The notes under the pieces were generated by a model. It saw only the letters and a program-made list of their open reading frames with translations, made no database searches and was not told the origin of the DNA. Position numbers and translations under genes: made by a program. A DNA stretch of 64,000 bases from Smallanthus sonchifolius (lineage: Eukaryota > Streptophyta > Magnoliopsida > Asterales > Asteraceae), in the NCBI GenBank assembly GCA_023525975.1, contig CM042043.1, positions 35,350,001 to 35,414,000 of the forward strand, written 5' to 3'. Below, piece after piece: positions 44,788-56,538 of the stretch (the stretch's first letter is position 1; every line of letters starts with the position of its first letter).

Positions 44788-46419
44788 TGATGTGTCGTGT
44801 GATAAATATATAAAAATATAAGTAAATATATTTTTAATATGATTTCACAAGATCAGGTTTTAAATTTATAAAATGATAATTACGTTAACTTAAAACACAC
44901 ACAATAGACAAGTGTACCTATCGCAGCGTAATATAGTTAGGTAAGAACCAAGTATCGAACCAATGGACACGGTCGAGTTCCAATACTCAACTTTTGTTAT
45001 CGTTTAGCTGGGTTAATTAATGAGTGGGTTTTGTGTGCTTGTGAAGCAGAAAAGTAAATGACGGTAAAATAAATAACATAAAAGTAAAAATGTGCGTGGA
45101 GTGTGTAACAAAATGTAACTAGCAGAACAGTAAATAGCAGAAAAGTAAATAAAACGAAAATGATCAGATTACGAAATGTATTGCTCTAGGATTCGAATCA
45201 ACTTGGTACGTGATAATGTTAATTTAACTAATTCAGTGGTATGACTACTACAAACTTGTGACCCGGGTCACCGCTAGAGCCTCGTCCTCACTACATTTGA
45301 TTTGTAAATTATATTCATTAAAAAGTGGTAGTGCATCTCGTTAGGGACAACATTTACCCTCAACCCATCAAATGGACATCGAACTCAAAATGCTTTATAT
45401 TAAAGTTAAATAAGTGATTATATTTTGCTCACCGGGAGGCGGTGTAACAATGGGACCAAGTATAAAGACGTAACGTTCCCAACATGAGTTCACCAATTCT
45501 TGGTCGCATAATAATCTCATATAAAGATGTACGATATTAGAAGTATAGACCAAGCCTTGGCTTATCAATCTCTGCTCGTATAAAGACGTACGAGTTTCAA
45601 AGGAAGTTTGATTAAAAAGGGTTTTACGATCTTACTTTTTAAAATCAAGACACTCACAAAGACAAAGACGGATTGAAACAATAATAAATGCCCATCAAAT
45701 GATGGTTTTTGAGAACGAATTAGTTAAAGACATAAACATACCACTTCATTAATAGGTTAAACATTAACATGCACCAAACATCATCTTCACCCTAGTAATA
45801 CAAAGAGGTTTTAGCCACGAATGTCCATAAGAGCTAGCGTAATAATGAGTTTCGTAGGCTCCCCTATTGTGAAACAAGGAGGAAGAGCCCCTCTACTCTC
45901 TACTCTAACTACGAGAATGCTCTCTTCTTGAGTGTTTTTTAGGTCTGGATTGCTGTGTTGAATGAAGAACTCAAGCCTCCTATTTATAGGCCTCAAAATA
46001 TGCAATGCACGGCCATACAATGGGTTGCATGGTCGTGCAAAGGCCCATGGAATCAAACAGGGTATAGTGTACAAGGTACTAGGCCGTGGAGGAGAAGAAA
46101 GGGCAATGCACGACCGTGCATTGGGATGCACGGCCGTGCAACCCTCAACTTTCTTCCAGCTTTTGTCTTTTAGCTCCTTGTTGACTATTGTTGACCAATT
46201 TTGACTTCTTAGGGGTCAATGCTCAAGGAATGAACCTTTTAGAAGCTTGAAATCTTGGTGTTCTTGATAGTATTTACCTTGATTTGTATTTTCAACACTG
46301 AATAACCTGCAATTACAAAATTTAAGTATTTTAAGCATAAATTACAAGGTTATCATTCAATTAGTATCATAATGTGGGATTATTATGTATGTTAAATATG
46401 TATAAATGATGACATATCA
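44788..46419 (-). repeat. Element X 5' LTR (1632 bp) with promoter
   Basis: TGATGTGTCG..GACATATCA. It keeps the uninterrupted GGCGGTGTAACAATGGG site (about 45440) where T entered the other LTR. TATAAATA (minus) is at 45981-45988 with GCACGACCGTGC palindromes at 46003-46140. Confidence 0.93.
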
Positions 46420-47505
46420 GGCCCCCTATTTTAAAATCATCGGATTGGTCGTTACCCTTTGAAATAATGTCTTATGCAAGTGACTATGTCGTGGGGGCAG
46501 TATTGGGACAACTGGTAGATAAGAAACCCTTGGCGATATACTATGCAAGTAAGACTCTTTCTGATGCTCAGCTTAATTACACCACAACTGAGAAGGAGCT
46601 ACTTGCAGTAGTATATGCATTGGATAAGTTTAGGTCATATGTCTGGGGCAGTAAAGTTATTGTTTATTCTGATCATAGTGCAGTCAGGTACCTCATGGCA
46701 AAGAAGGATGCCAAGCCCATGTTGATCTGTTGGATATTGTTATTGAAGGAGTTTAACTTGAGATCCTTGACAAGAAGGGAAGTGAGAATGTGGTGGCAGA
46801 TCATTTGTCACGCATTGTGCATGATGGAAGTAAATCTGAGGGGAGATTAATGAAACATTTCCTGATGAACAATTACTATCAGTTTCTACTACTCCTTGGT
46901 TCGCTAACATTGTTAACTATTTGGCTACAGGTGCAATTCCGGAACATTGGTCTAAGAAGAAAAGGCACCAGTTCATCGCACAGGCACGCAAGTATATCTG
47001 GGTTGAACCAGACTTATTTAAAGTGGGCGCGGATCAACTAGTTAGAAGGTGCATACCAGAGTCAGAGATTCAATGTGTGTTGGGTTTGGTACATGCATCT
47101 GCTTGTGGAGGTCATTTGAGTGGGCAGAAGACAGGTCGGAAGGTATTTGAAGCAGGCTTATTTTGGCCATCCATCTTTTGGGATGCTTTTGAGTTCGCTA
47201 AGAACTGTGTGAACTGTCAGAAGATGGGAAGTATTTCAAAGAGGAACGAGATGCCATTGCGGCCAATCCTGGTTGTGGATTTGTTTGATGTATGGGACAT
47301 AGATTTTATGGGGACATTTCTGAACTCTTGTGGGTATCTCTATATTCTGGTGGCTGTGGATTACGTATCCAAGTGGGTAGAGGCTATATCAACAAAGACA
47401 AACGACCATGCAGTGCTGTGCAAATTTGTGCAAACCAACATCTTTTCCCGATTTGGAATCCATCGTGCAATCATAAGCGATGGGGGATCACATTTCAAGA
47501 ACTTC
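46420..47505 (+). pseudogene. Element Y: RNase H and integrase, first part
   Basis: Resumes after X. RNase H: SDYVVGAVLGQ, AIYYASKTLSDAQLNYTTTE, KELLAVVYALDKFRSYV and VYSDHSAVRYLM. Integrase: CGGHLSGQKTGRKVF and CVNCQKMG (zinc ligands), WDIDFMG (Asp 1) and ISDGGSHFKNF (Asp 2). Frame changes lie near 46745-46800 and 46850-46920. It is interrupted at ACTTC (47501-47505) by Z and continues at 50232. Confidence 0.92.
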
Positions 47506-47988
47506 TGATGTAGTGCAAAGCACACATCTTTATTCCTTCATTTTCATGTTGTTTTACTTAGTTTTATATTTGTTTTGAGTCGTTTTTGTTACATATTAAT
47601 TCTTTGTCATGTTCTTAGGTGCTTATGATGAATACCAGTGAAAACCCGAAGAAACCGAGCACGAGAATAAAGTCAAAGGGTTAAAGTGCAAAAAGATGAA
47701 ATTCCAGTCTCTCCTGGAACACGAAGACCAGAAGGAATTTCCTCGCGGTACGCGAGGAAGAGGAGAAACCAGCCCGACTAGTTTGGCCCTCGCGGTACGC
47801 AAGGGGCTTGACCATCTCTCTCGCGGTACGCGAGATAGTCGTATTCCGGGAAAATTTTGTAAAACCTAATTTAATAGAGTTGTAATCAAATAATCAAAGA
47901 GGTTCGTATTCTTGCCGTGTAAGGGGAGTCCAGAGGCGATTTTGAGAGCTTGGAAGAGAAATCAAGTGAAAGTTGGGAGCTTTTATGA
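47506..47988 (+). repeat. Z 5' LTR, partial
   Basis: Matches 48599-49070 and diverges after GAGCTTTT. It contains three CTCGCGGTACGCGAG-type palindromes (47738-47838). Confidence 0.88.
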
Positions 47989-48565
47989 GAATAAATCCGA
48001 GCTTCGGTGGCGCCCATTCCATAAATCCATAATTCCATAACTATGAGCTTAATTAATTTGAAAACTGAGTCTTGCTTATGTGTTTCCCTCTGGGATGTCG
48101 ACTTGGAGAATACACCCTAAGTGAGATTTATGTGCTTAAATGTTTAGAATCTAGTCTATGTGTTAGCTTCCGGGATAGTGACTTGGTTAAGACGCCTCTA
48201 GATGAAATTTCTTATGCTTTAATTAACGCTTAGTTCCATCCATTCATTCCATAATCCATTGATTTCTAAAAATCTGTAAATCTTAGTTTAACATGGTGGG
48301 CAAATCTACATGATTTAACACGTGCCTAAACATGACCTTGAGATGGGATTAGGTAGCGCTGTAGCTTCTAAGTGTAAGTCACATAGATTGATTGATTGTT
48401 GTATAAGTTGGAATTAGAACACATCACGGGGGCAAGATAGTTGGTGGTTGGGTTTAATCGGAAAGAAATACTGATTATTGTTTTTTAACGCGTGAGTATA
48501 TTTGAACTGATTGGTAATTGATTATTAAAGTTAGATCTCAGTTATGATTCCATTGCAGACTTTTT

Positions 48566-48598
48566 CGAGGACGAAAAAAGGTTAAGTGTGGGGATGTT
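48566..48598 (+). other. Z polypurine tract
   Basis: GAGGACGAAAAAAGG followed by TTAAGTGTGGGGATG, directly before the 3' LTR; typical Athila/Tat context. Confidence 0.82.
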
Positions 48599-50226
48599 TG
48601 ATGTAGTGCAAAACACACATCTTTATTCCTTCGTTTTCGTGTCGTTTTACTTAGTTTTGTATTTGTTTTGAGTCGTTTTTGTTACATATTGAGTTTTTGT
48701 CATGTTCTTAGCTGCTTATGATGAATACAAGTGAAAACCCAAAGAAACCGAGCACGAGAATAAAGTTAAAGGGTTAAAGTGCAAAGATGAAATTCCAGTC
48801 TCTCGCGGAACGCGAAGACCAGAATGAATTCCCTCGCTGTACGCGAGGGATAGGAGAAACCAGCCCGACTAGTTTGGCCCTCGCGGTATGCGAGGGGTTG
48901 ACCATCTCTCTCGCGATACGCGAGAGAGTCGTATTCCGGGAAAATTTTGTAAAACCTAATTTAATAGAGTTGTATTCAAATAATCAAAGAGGTTCGTATT
49001 CTTGCCGTCTAAGGGGAGTCCAGAGGCGATTTTGAGAGCTTGGAAGAGAAATCAAGTGAAAGTTTCGAGCTTTTGTATCCGGGTTTGTCAATTGAACATC
49101 CTAGGTTTTCAAGATTCGATTTTTATTATTTGTTTCTGAGTTTAATGACTATGTTTGTGTTTAGTACTTTTGTTTTAGTTGTTTTGAGCATGATCTTAGG
49201 CTAAAACCTTAATATTGCCTAGGTCAATTGATGAATACTTGTTAAAGTTTAAATTTTTATCGGTTTTGGATTCGGATGATGGACTTATGATTTTGTAAAC
49301 AATACTAGTATGATAATTATGATAAATATGTGGGTTTGAACCTGATTGTGTAATTGATTCTTAATTCCTTGCGTTAATTATGGTTGTCTGCCAGTTTGAT
49401 TAGCGTATCGAGGTCATAGATCTTAGGGTTTGTGATTTCGGTGGTTTTCTAGACGTAGTTGCCATAAGATTTCTTGTTGATTGCTGATGCGAGTTGAGTG
49501 TGTGTCCTAGTTCAATACCCGAGAGGTGAGAAGTAGTCGGTTAGTCTTCGTCATTAGGAATCCCAGTGTCAACTGTCTGAGAGGAAGTTGTTTTAGGTGT
49601 TTGGTGATTGTTGCTAGTCTGAATCATAGTTTTTATCCTAAGATTACCCCGTGCACTCTTTGAGTGTATCGTGGGCGGTGAGACTAAGAGGTAATCCATT
49701 CAGTAGGGTACTTGATCATAGTTGGAAATACCTGAGAAGTGATCCAACCATCTGGTAAGTTCAGTACACTTTAGGTAGCTTAGTTGGTGACACACTGAGA
49801 GTGATTAGGGATCCACTAGGTTGTCTTTAGCAGTTATCCTTTGAAACCCAGATTCATCATAGTTCCAGAACCGGTAGAAGTTGAGCATTATAAGTAGGAT
49901 TCCGACCTAGGTAGTGTTCTTCCTACTCTTGATATTTTCCTTAGTCTTTGCCTTCATAGTTTGAATCGATCTTAGTTTATTGCATTAATAGTTATAATAA
50001 GTAGTGTAGTCAACCCCCAAACCAAATCATCTTTAGTCCGAGTCAGAGTCTAGTTTTGTTACATAGTGTCTCTAGGGTTCGATAATCCGGTTTACCATTA
50101 AGTTGTGCTACACTCGATAGGTACACTTTCCTGTCAGTGCGTTTTATTTCATAGGTTTTCCATTTATTACTTAGGAGTCTAGGTTAGGTTTAGTTAGTTA
50201 TTTTAAAGACCGTCTGGACGACATCA
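48599..50226 (+). repeat. Z 3' LTR (1628 bp)
   Basis: TGATGTAGTGC..GACGACATCA. Near-palindromes CCCTCGCTGTACGCGAGGG (about 48831) and CTCTCGCGATACGCGAGAG (about 48908) stand where the 5' copy has similar ones. Their differences from it stay mostly symmetrical. No coding content. Confidence 0.88.
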
Positions 50227-50912
50227 ACTTCCAATTCGGGAGATTACTTAAACGTTATGGAGTCGATCACAAAATAGCTACCCCATATCACCCACAAACC
50301 AGCGGGCTGGTCGAAGTGTCCAACCGACAGATCAAAGAGATTATCCAGAAAACAGTGCGGGCAGTCAGAAAAGATTGGTCAGGAAAACTTGACGATGCCT
50401 TGCGGGCTTACCGCACCGCCTATAAAACTCCAATCGGCACCACACCATACAGACTGGTGTATGGCAAGGGATGCCACTTGCCGGTTGATATTTCACATCG
50501 GGCACTGTGGGCGGTCAAAGAGGTTAACCTCGACTACGATGCTGCGGGTATGGAAAGTAAGTTACAACTGAATGAGCTGGAAGAGGTACGGGATGAAGCG
50601 TATGAGTGTGTTTCTGCTTATAAAGATCGGATGAAGAAAGTACATGATGCTAAGTTGAAGAAGATGACATTTGAAGCGGGGCAGAAAGTTTGGCTCTACA
50701 ATTCTAGGCTCAAGTTGTTTCCAGGAAAGTTGAAGAGCAAGTGGATGGGCCCGTATCTGATTACACGGGTAGGTAACTATGGAGATATTGAGATTGAAGA
50801 TTTCGATGATCATCTAAGGCAAGTGGTGAATGGCCACCGGTTGAAACCATATCTGGAAGCAGCGAACATCAATTTAATTGAAGAGTCATGGAGTGTCTTG
50901 AAGAATCCTTAA
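50227..50912 (+). pseudogene. Element Y: integrase C-terminal part
   Basis: Continues the integrase: FGRLLKRYGVDHKIATPYHP, SGLVEVSNRQIKEIIQK (catalytic Glu), WSGKLDDALRAYRTAYKTPI and LPVDISHRALWAVKEV. The C-terminal KLKSKWMGPYLITRVGNYGD and a final GHRLKPYLE follow, stopping at 50912. It is open from end to end. Together with 46921-47505 the domain keeps its D,D,E residues. Confidence 0.93.
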
Positions 50913-52437
50913 CCAAAATGAGGTACACCGCATCCGACTGAAGACGTTAAACTTAGCGCTACTAGGAGGCAACTTAAGGTTAGTTAACTTTAATTTCCTG
51001 TCTAGTTAAATGAACATTGTGGGTGTGTTCCCTAGAAACCCTCACGAGACTAAACTCGTCCACTCGGGCTACCGAGGGGTTTAAAAGGCTTGTTGCATAC
51101 GCTAAATGCAATCGTGATTCCTACGAAAGTGAGTTAGGTTGTTATTTCTTTATTTTAGTTAGTTGTATGCAATTGGCCAAGTGTGGGGACGTCTCTGGGA
51201 AGAGGAGGTTGGAAAGAGTGTGATTGAGGACAACACATAAACCCTTGGGGGTAGGATGTCGTTGTAGAGTCTGTACAAAATGTTGAGTTTTTTCGGTCTT
51301 TTCGGTATAGTTTTGTGCTTTTCTAAGTTTTTGCAGGGTTTCGGGGAAAATTGAGTGATAAAAACCATCAGGAAAGGCATTCCAGGTATGTGTGCATTTA
51401 ATCTAAGTGTTGGAATGAATTTTGAAAAAGTTGAAAATTGTGATTTGAAAAACTCAAAAAATTTTCTAAGGCAAAAACTGAAAAATTTCCAATATTTCTG
51501 TGAAAAAGGTGTCTTCGTGCCACGCGAACTTCCAAAGAAAGTTCTTCGCGACACGCGAAGAACAAAAGTGATAACCCGGATGAGTATTGGTTCTTCGCGA
51601 CACACGAAGAACTGGCCCCATGTCTTCGCGACACGCGAAGACCCTGAAACCCTAATTTTTTTATTATTTGAGTCGTTCGAGTCAGTCGGGTCTTGTATTT
51701 TTCATTGAGTCATTATATTGAGTCGATATGATGCTGGTGGGCTTGCTTGGAGCTTATTTTTGCAGGTTTGGATTTAGTTTCTCGTACGCAATCTCCATTC
51801 CCGAGACGATGGTCCAATCTTGAACGTTCTTGTACAATGCAACCCGCTAGTATCCTTGGAGCACGATCGCGAATGAAATACTATATGGTCGTATATCCAA
51901 CTAAGTTTTTCTTTTAATTTTTTTTTGTAATTTCCTTTTGTTTTAGTGTCACTCTTCCTACATTGGGGACAATGCAGAGTTTAAGTACAGGGAGGGGTGA
52001 CCTTGTTTAGGTCTAGTTGAGTCTTTTATTTCGAATGAGTTTTGAGTCATAAAAAGCCATAAAAAATTAAAAAAATGTGTCTGGATTAGAATTTTGCAAT
52101 TAAATGGAAAATGATAGTACAATCGAGAATTTGCATGTGGAATTTAAATAAATAACAATGATAATCAAACATGTCTAATTCGTAACGTTTTGGTAGGCCC
52201 AACCGATTCAAAAGCTTAAATATCCTGATAGTGTATCTAGTTTTAAATGAATAATTAATTCAGGATATCTCGTGGGTTCTTATCTTAGGGGTGTCGGTAA
52301 GATTGAAACTGTCAATGTAGGTGATAGGTACCTTTATAAACAAGAATTCATAAGTTTTTAAAATCATTTGGCACACTGCTTTCTTTTTATGAAAATAAAT
52401 CCGAAAGTTGGTGGTGCCTGCATTCCATAATCCATCA
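50913..52437 (+). other. Element Y region downstream of integrase
   Basis: Non-coding here. It has the GCGCTACTAGGAGGCAAC phrase (50957), a PPT-like CCAAGTGTGGGGACG (51177) and four CTTCGCGACACGCGAAG-type palindromes at 51515-51645 in a leader-like stretch. A short MVQS..-like remnant lies at about 51810. The frame at 51355-51708 crosses the palindromes and does not look like a real protein. Y is cut at 52437 by S2, and its 3' LTR is not in the window. Confidence 0.6.
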
Positions 52438-53383
52438 TGTGATCCCTTCTGATCTGTTGATATCCAAGCCTAATCTTCTCCAATAGCCTCTGGAATGGCG
52501 AAAACACTCCAGAAATCTACTAACACCGATAAGATCGAATCAAACACGAACTAAGATGAAGTACACTACAATCATGAAATGCACAATCAAGCATATGAAT
52601 TCCATTGATAATCTGTTGTAATTACACCTTGAAACAACCACGACAAAGTACTAATTCCTCTAAACAGGATCTTATCAAAGCTTTTTACAAATGAGAAATC
52701 TACTTACAAAATACAAAAGACAACATATATATACTTGACATAATTCGATCGAAAAGCTGTGATCAAAAAGTGTAGAAGCATGTTTTTGTAACTATAGATT
52801 AAATTCTATGTATCGGTGTACGTGGCTAGTACGCAGGAGGGTGTTCTTGAGTACTTAGCCTGCACACCAGTTTGGTCCTGCGTACTTAGTAAGTACGCAA
52901 GGCAGCCTTGCGTACTTGTCAAGTACGCATGACCAAACCCTGCGTACTTAGACAAGTACGTAGGTAATGTTCCTTCCCCTATAAATAGAAGACTTGTCTT
53001 CATTTGTAGGTGGAACTCTGGAACTAGGTCGAGAGGTGTCCGGGTCGGGAAGAACTCTCCATCCCTGGACCGTGAGCTTAGATGAGAGATGTGTGCTCCT
53101 TCGGTATGTAGTCTGTAATACGGGATGACTTCTATGTTATGGATTACGTGTCGTTTCATTGTCTTTTGTCTTTGTTCGTGTTTTCTCTGTCTCGTTTCTT
53201 GGTTCCCACACAAATCACAGAACAGGTCCGTGTAAATCCGCTGCGCGACGAGGCTTCCGGGACCTACAAAAAGTGTTTCCGACTGAAAACACTTTTCGAT
53301 CGAAATCTTACTTTTCGACCGAAAACTCTAGAGTTATACTCTTAAGCTTATAATTGATTTCTATGGACTACTAGGTTCCAAAA
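52438..53383 (-). repeat. S2 3' LTR, split by solo LTR L
   Basis: The inner end is set by the PPT (GGGGGAGAT, minus) at about 53384-53392, and the LTR begins TTTTGGAACC. The outer end TGTGATCCC at 52438 is inferred from where similarity to Z/Y internal sequence stops. Without L it is about 443 bp. It has palindromes TTTTCGACCGAAAA (53314), TTTTCGATCGAAA (53292) and TTCGATCGAA (52744), the last about 10 bp upstream of a minus-strand TATATATA (52726-52733). Confidence 0.65.
52771..53268 (+). mobile_element. Solo LTR L (498 bp) of an S1-related family
   Basis: Runs TGTAGAAGC..GGGACCTACA (TGTAG/CTACA inverted ends) with TSD AAAAG (52766-52770 and 53269-53273). Neither PBS nor PPT adjoins, so it is a solo LTR left by LTR-LTR recombination. 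Palindromes such as TGCGTACTTAGTAAGTACGCA (about 52879) and TGCGTACTTGTCAAGTACGCA (about 52908) precede TATAAATA at 52980-52987. The palindromes and the end GGGACCTACA are shared with S1. Confidence 0.92.
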
Positions 53384-53953
53384 ATCTCCCCCTAGTCTAC
53401 GGAACATCAATTCTTCACTTGTGTTTTTATCAGGCTTGGCTTTGACTTTGACATTCACTTTCTTAGCATCCAGTGCAGCAAGTCTTTTCTTGATTACGCT
53501 TGCTTCATGTCTTCTTGATAAACAAAGAGCTACGACACTCATATACATCTTCGCTTGAGCTTTTGTCTTCGTGCTCATGTCACATTTGATTGGGTTCTGG
53601 TATAGAATCTTCAGGTCTTCATCTGAAAAGCTGAACATATCCACTGGATCGAAGACTCTGAACTTTGGATTATCATGATGCATGATTACAGCTTCATGTG
53701 TTCTGCTGTCATACATCCATTTCTTGAAGCTTTTGATAAACGTTTCTTTACGTGCTGGGATGTATATAGTTGAAACTGTATCAGCTGGCTTTACAATATT
53801 CCTGAACCTTCTCTTGCCAGCTTTATCATTTCTTTTTAGCTTTCTGCATTCAGGAATCTGAGGCTGGAATCTTTCAAACTTGTCTTTAGCACATTCTTTC
53901 TTTAAATACTCTTCAAAATTTTCAACAAATGAATTCTTGGATGGATTGATCAA
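53348..53953 (-). pseudogene. S2 third ORF, C-terminal part
   Basis: Basic, Lys/Arg-rich segment (NFEEYLKKECAKDKFERF, KPADTVSTIYIPARKETF, FDPVDMFSFSDEDLKILY, AKMYMSVVALCLSRRHE). The frame runs through the PPT into the LTR (stop 53348), so the 3' end of the gene and the PPT overlap. S1 lacks this part because it is truncated. Upstream frames are broken at 53954-54100. Confidence 0.7.
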
Positions 53954-54099
53954 CTTCAGGTGACTCAGCTATCGAATATCCTAGTACGGTAACGTCTTTA
54001 ACTTTGAGCTTCGATCAAAGAATTGGATATTCCCTTCACCTATTTTTATCACATACATCTTCTTGTCATCATCGTACATCCATCCTAAGATTTCTCCAG

Positions 54100-55173
54100 T
54101 CAAAGCTTGTTCTGATTTTTAATCTTCTGTGTAATTCTTTCAACTATTGATGGTTTTTCTGTAACAATCCACCACGTACTCTTTTCAACCTTTGTGGTCT
54201 TTAGAGGATCATATGGCTCTTCATTTTCTTCAAGAACAATAAATGGCTCTCTTTCATCTAACAGTTTGTCCATTTTTCCAATGACCGACCCATCTTCTTC
54301 AACATACGTTTGTTGTTGTTCATATTCATACTTTTTATGCACCGTGTTGGTCTCAGTATCTTTATCAGTCTCTTCTACTGTTTTTCCACTTCCACCAACA
54401 CCTCCAGCTCCACTACTATCACTATCATCATCAGAAGAATGATCGTCACCTTTCTTTTCACCGGTTATCACCAACTCTTCATCATCTTCTTCCTTCTCAG
54501 TTTCATCATTATTCTCATATGTCATCTCCATTCCATCACCTTCATTATTAAGTAGCATATCTACATCAAATATAGTGTTTTATTCATACATATCAGCATC
54601 AAAAATTGGAGAATTAACAGGTTCAGTAGCAGAAGGAATGGGTTCTGTAGTAGCTGGACTTTGTTGATTTTCAACATTTGCTTCTTGATTGACATTTGTT
54701 GGAGCACCACCGTGAGCTATCAGATCTTGTACCATTCTCTGAATTTGATTAATCTGTTGCTGTTGTTGAGTAATAATACCTTTCTGTATGTTACTTTCAA
54801 CTTTCAGTTCTCTGATCTCTCTTGAATTAACAGCTTCTCTGCTTTGTAAGTTAGAGATTTGAGTTTTTAACTGACTAAGAACATCAGCTGTTTCTCTGGT
54901 TGTATAATTCAGAAAGTCTTCATCTACCAGACCATAACTCTTTGACTTCGTTGACTTGTGCTTTTTTGGAAGTTCTTTAGCCTTGCCCTTGCCTTGATCA
55001 AGCTTTGTAGTTGTTTTATTTTGTTTCTTCAGTTCTGGATCTGTAAACACGATACCCTTAGACGGAGGAAGTCTAGAAGGTACGGTTTTTGTCACTTCAG
55101 GCTCTTTCCTTTTCTTTGATGGTGTTGTTGCAGTTGCCTGAACTTCAGATACTTCAATCACTTCAGTATTCAC
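54100..55173 (-). pseudogene. S2 third ORF, acidic and coiled-coil middle
   Basis: Two adjoining frames. The upstream part (54580-55173) is basic (KKRKEPEVTKTV, KGKAKELPKKHKSTKSK) then a coiled coil (QLKTQISNLQSREAVNSREI, QQQQQINQIQRMVQDLI). The downstream part (54100-54558) is strongly acidic (ENNDETEKEEDDEELVI, DDDSDSSGAGG) and ends WWIVTEKPSIVERITQKIK. The order basic, coiled coil, acidic parallels S1. A TAA near 54580 separates the parts. Confidence 0.72.
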
Positions 55174-55985
55174 ACTTAATATATCATCATTTCAGTAACA
55201 AACTCGTTTGTATGGCTCAACACTGGTTCGGTGATTTCAGCATTAACTTCTAGAGCTCTATTTTCTTCAACATGTACATTAGCAGCTTCATATTCACCAA
55301 TATGAGCATCAGCCCTTGGTTCTTCTTCTTGTGCTTATACTTCTGGTTGTACCTTAGGTATTACATTACCTTGATCACCATCATTACCCTTATCATCATC
55401 ATTCCCCTGATCATTATCATTCCCCTGATCATTATTATCATCACCATCACTATCACTGTCAACACCATCTTCAATGTCACTTGCCATAAGATCATCTATT
55501 TCATCATCAAAATTGAAGTCTGGATCAGGATGTTCACCCAACATGTTTGGAAATAATGATATCATAGTACCGCTAAATCTGCTTATCTTCCTGACATTAT
55601 TCATACTGCTAAAGATGACTTCTTGCATGGAGTCTAATGGCAATTCAACCCCATCATTCTGAAGATTTGGCAGCAATGTGTTGATTATCATCTGAACAAA
55701 CCTCGGATACATCAGAAACTTGTAATTTTGTCTTGGTCCCACAAAGTTACTTATCATAGCATCAAATATCATTCTAGAGAAACTAAACTACCTGTGTGTT
55801 GCCAAACATATTAAAGCCCTGCTAAACACTTCTCCAATCTGGTCAAAGGCAGATGTTCTCGGACTCATGCACCATATTAACACATGTACTAGGTACCTCC
55901 ATTGTTTCCAGAACATCGTCTTGGTAACTTGCCTTCTCAAGAAATTTCCCTCATAACCCATAGTCATGATAATCCCTGAGACTGC
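55174..55985 (-). pseudogene. S2 third ORF, globular domain up to insertion G
   Basis: From the G junction leftwards: MTMGYEGNFLRRQVTKTMFW, QWRYLVHVLIWCMSPRTSAF, FSRALICLATHR (stop), NYKFLMYPRFVQMIINTLLP and a repeat of NDNDQGNDDDKG-type acidic units (55380-55480). It aligns by motif order with S1 24541-25110 (MGYVG, QWRYFAHIMIVCIS, FLLYPRFVQLL). A stop at about 55788 and a frame change break it. Confidence 0.78.
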
Positions 55986-56538
55986 TGTTTTGACCAAAAG
56001 TTACCAAAGATAATCAAGTAGCAAAACTTTGTATGTGAGGTAATGTGCTTGTAAGATTCGTGATGAACAAAGTGTATAAAGCAATAAAATGACATGATGA
56101 TATACGAGGAAAGCCCTTAATCCCTAAGGATTTCCGGCATAAAACCTCGGGAAGTGACTGAAAGTCACTTGCCTCCTAGTATTGTATAAACCGATGAAAA
56201 TGATTACAAGTGTGAGCAGCGAATGATCGAATACTAAGTGTTACAGAGGTGTTTGCGACTATTGGGTGTTGCTAAATGAATTGTGACGTGTCTCCTATTC
56301 GATATTGCTGCTAATTAAATACAAAAAAGGAATAACAAACTATCCGAGAATCCCGGAGCTTTACTCGGTCTTCAAATATGACCGTTATAGAGCTTCTTCC
56401 GCAAGTTTCACACGTTCTCTTTGACCTCTTAACCGATTCTTCAGGGATGAATGAGTCAACATGATTTCGGGATCCTGGATTCCGGATCATACTATACTCG
56501 GGATCCTGGATTCTAAATCATAAAATTGACCCCTTACA
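55986..56538 (-). repeat. G 3' LTR
   Basis: 553 bp. Includes the hairpin AAGTGACTGAAAGTCACTT and GGGATCCTGGATTC twice near the end. Confidence 0.9.

Larger units (their letters stand above)
12696..46419 (-). mobile_element. Element X: Athila-like LTR retrotransposon, gag-protease only
   Basis: Bounded by TGATGT..CATATCA LTRs and a perfect 5-bp duplication GGCCC (12691-12695 and 46420-46424). It sits in the pol of Y. Orientation is minus: the 5' LTR is 44788-46419 and the 3' LTR is 12696-13377 plus 39524-40513. The internal region 40514-44787 has a tRNA-Asp-like PBS, gag and protease, but no reverse transcriptase, RNase H or integrase. It would depend on a relative's enzymes. Element T splits its 3' LTR. 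Confidence 0.9.
47506..50226 (+). mobile_element. Element Z: deleted Athila-like element in Y integrase
   Basis: TGATGT..ACATCA ends with TSD ACTTC (47501-47505 and 50227-50231). It keeps the first 480 bp of the 5' LTR (47506-47988), about 610 bp of 3' internal region, a PPT and a full 3' LTR (48599-50226). The rest of the 5' LTR, the PBS and all genes are gone, which implies one large internal deletion. Part of the remaining interior (about 47990-48040) matches Y at about 52390-52435, so Z and Y are kin. Confidence 0.88.

Noticed and set aside
51355..51708. Frame of 117 residues as an env gene of Y
   Set aside because: It runs across the CTTCGCGACACGCGAAG palindrome array and has no conserved features; leader sequence is more likely.
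55272..55556. Hydrophobic Ile/Thr-rich frame on the plus strand that looks like membrane segments
   Set aside because: It is the reverse of the acidic Asp/Asn repeat in the S2 third ORF.
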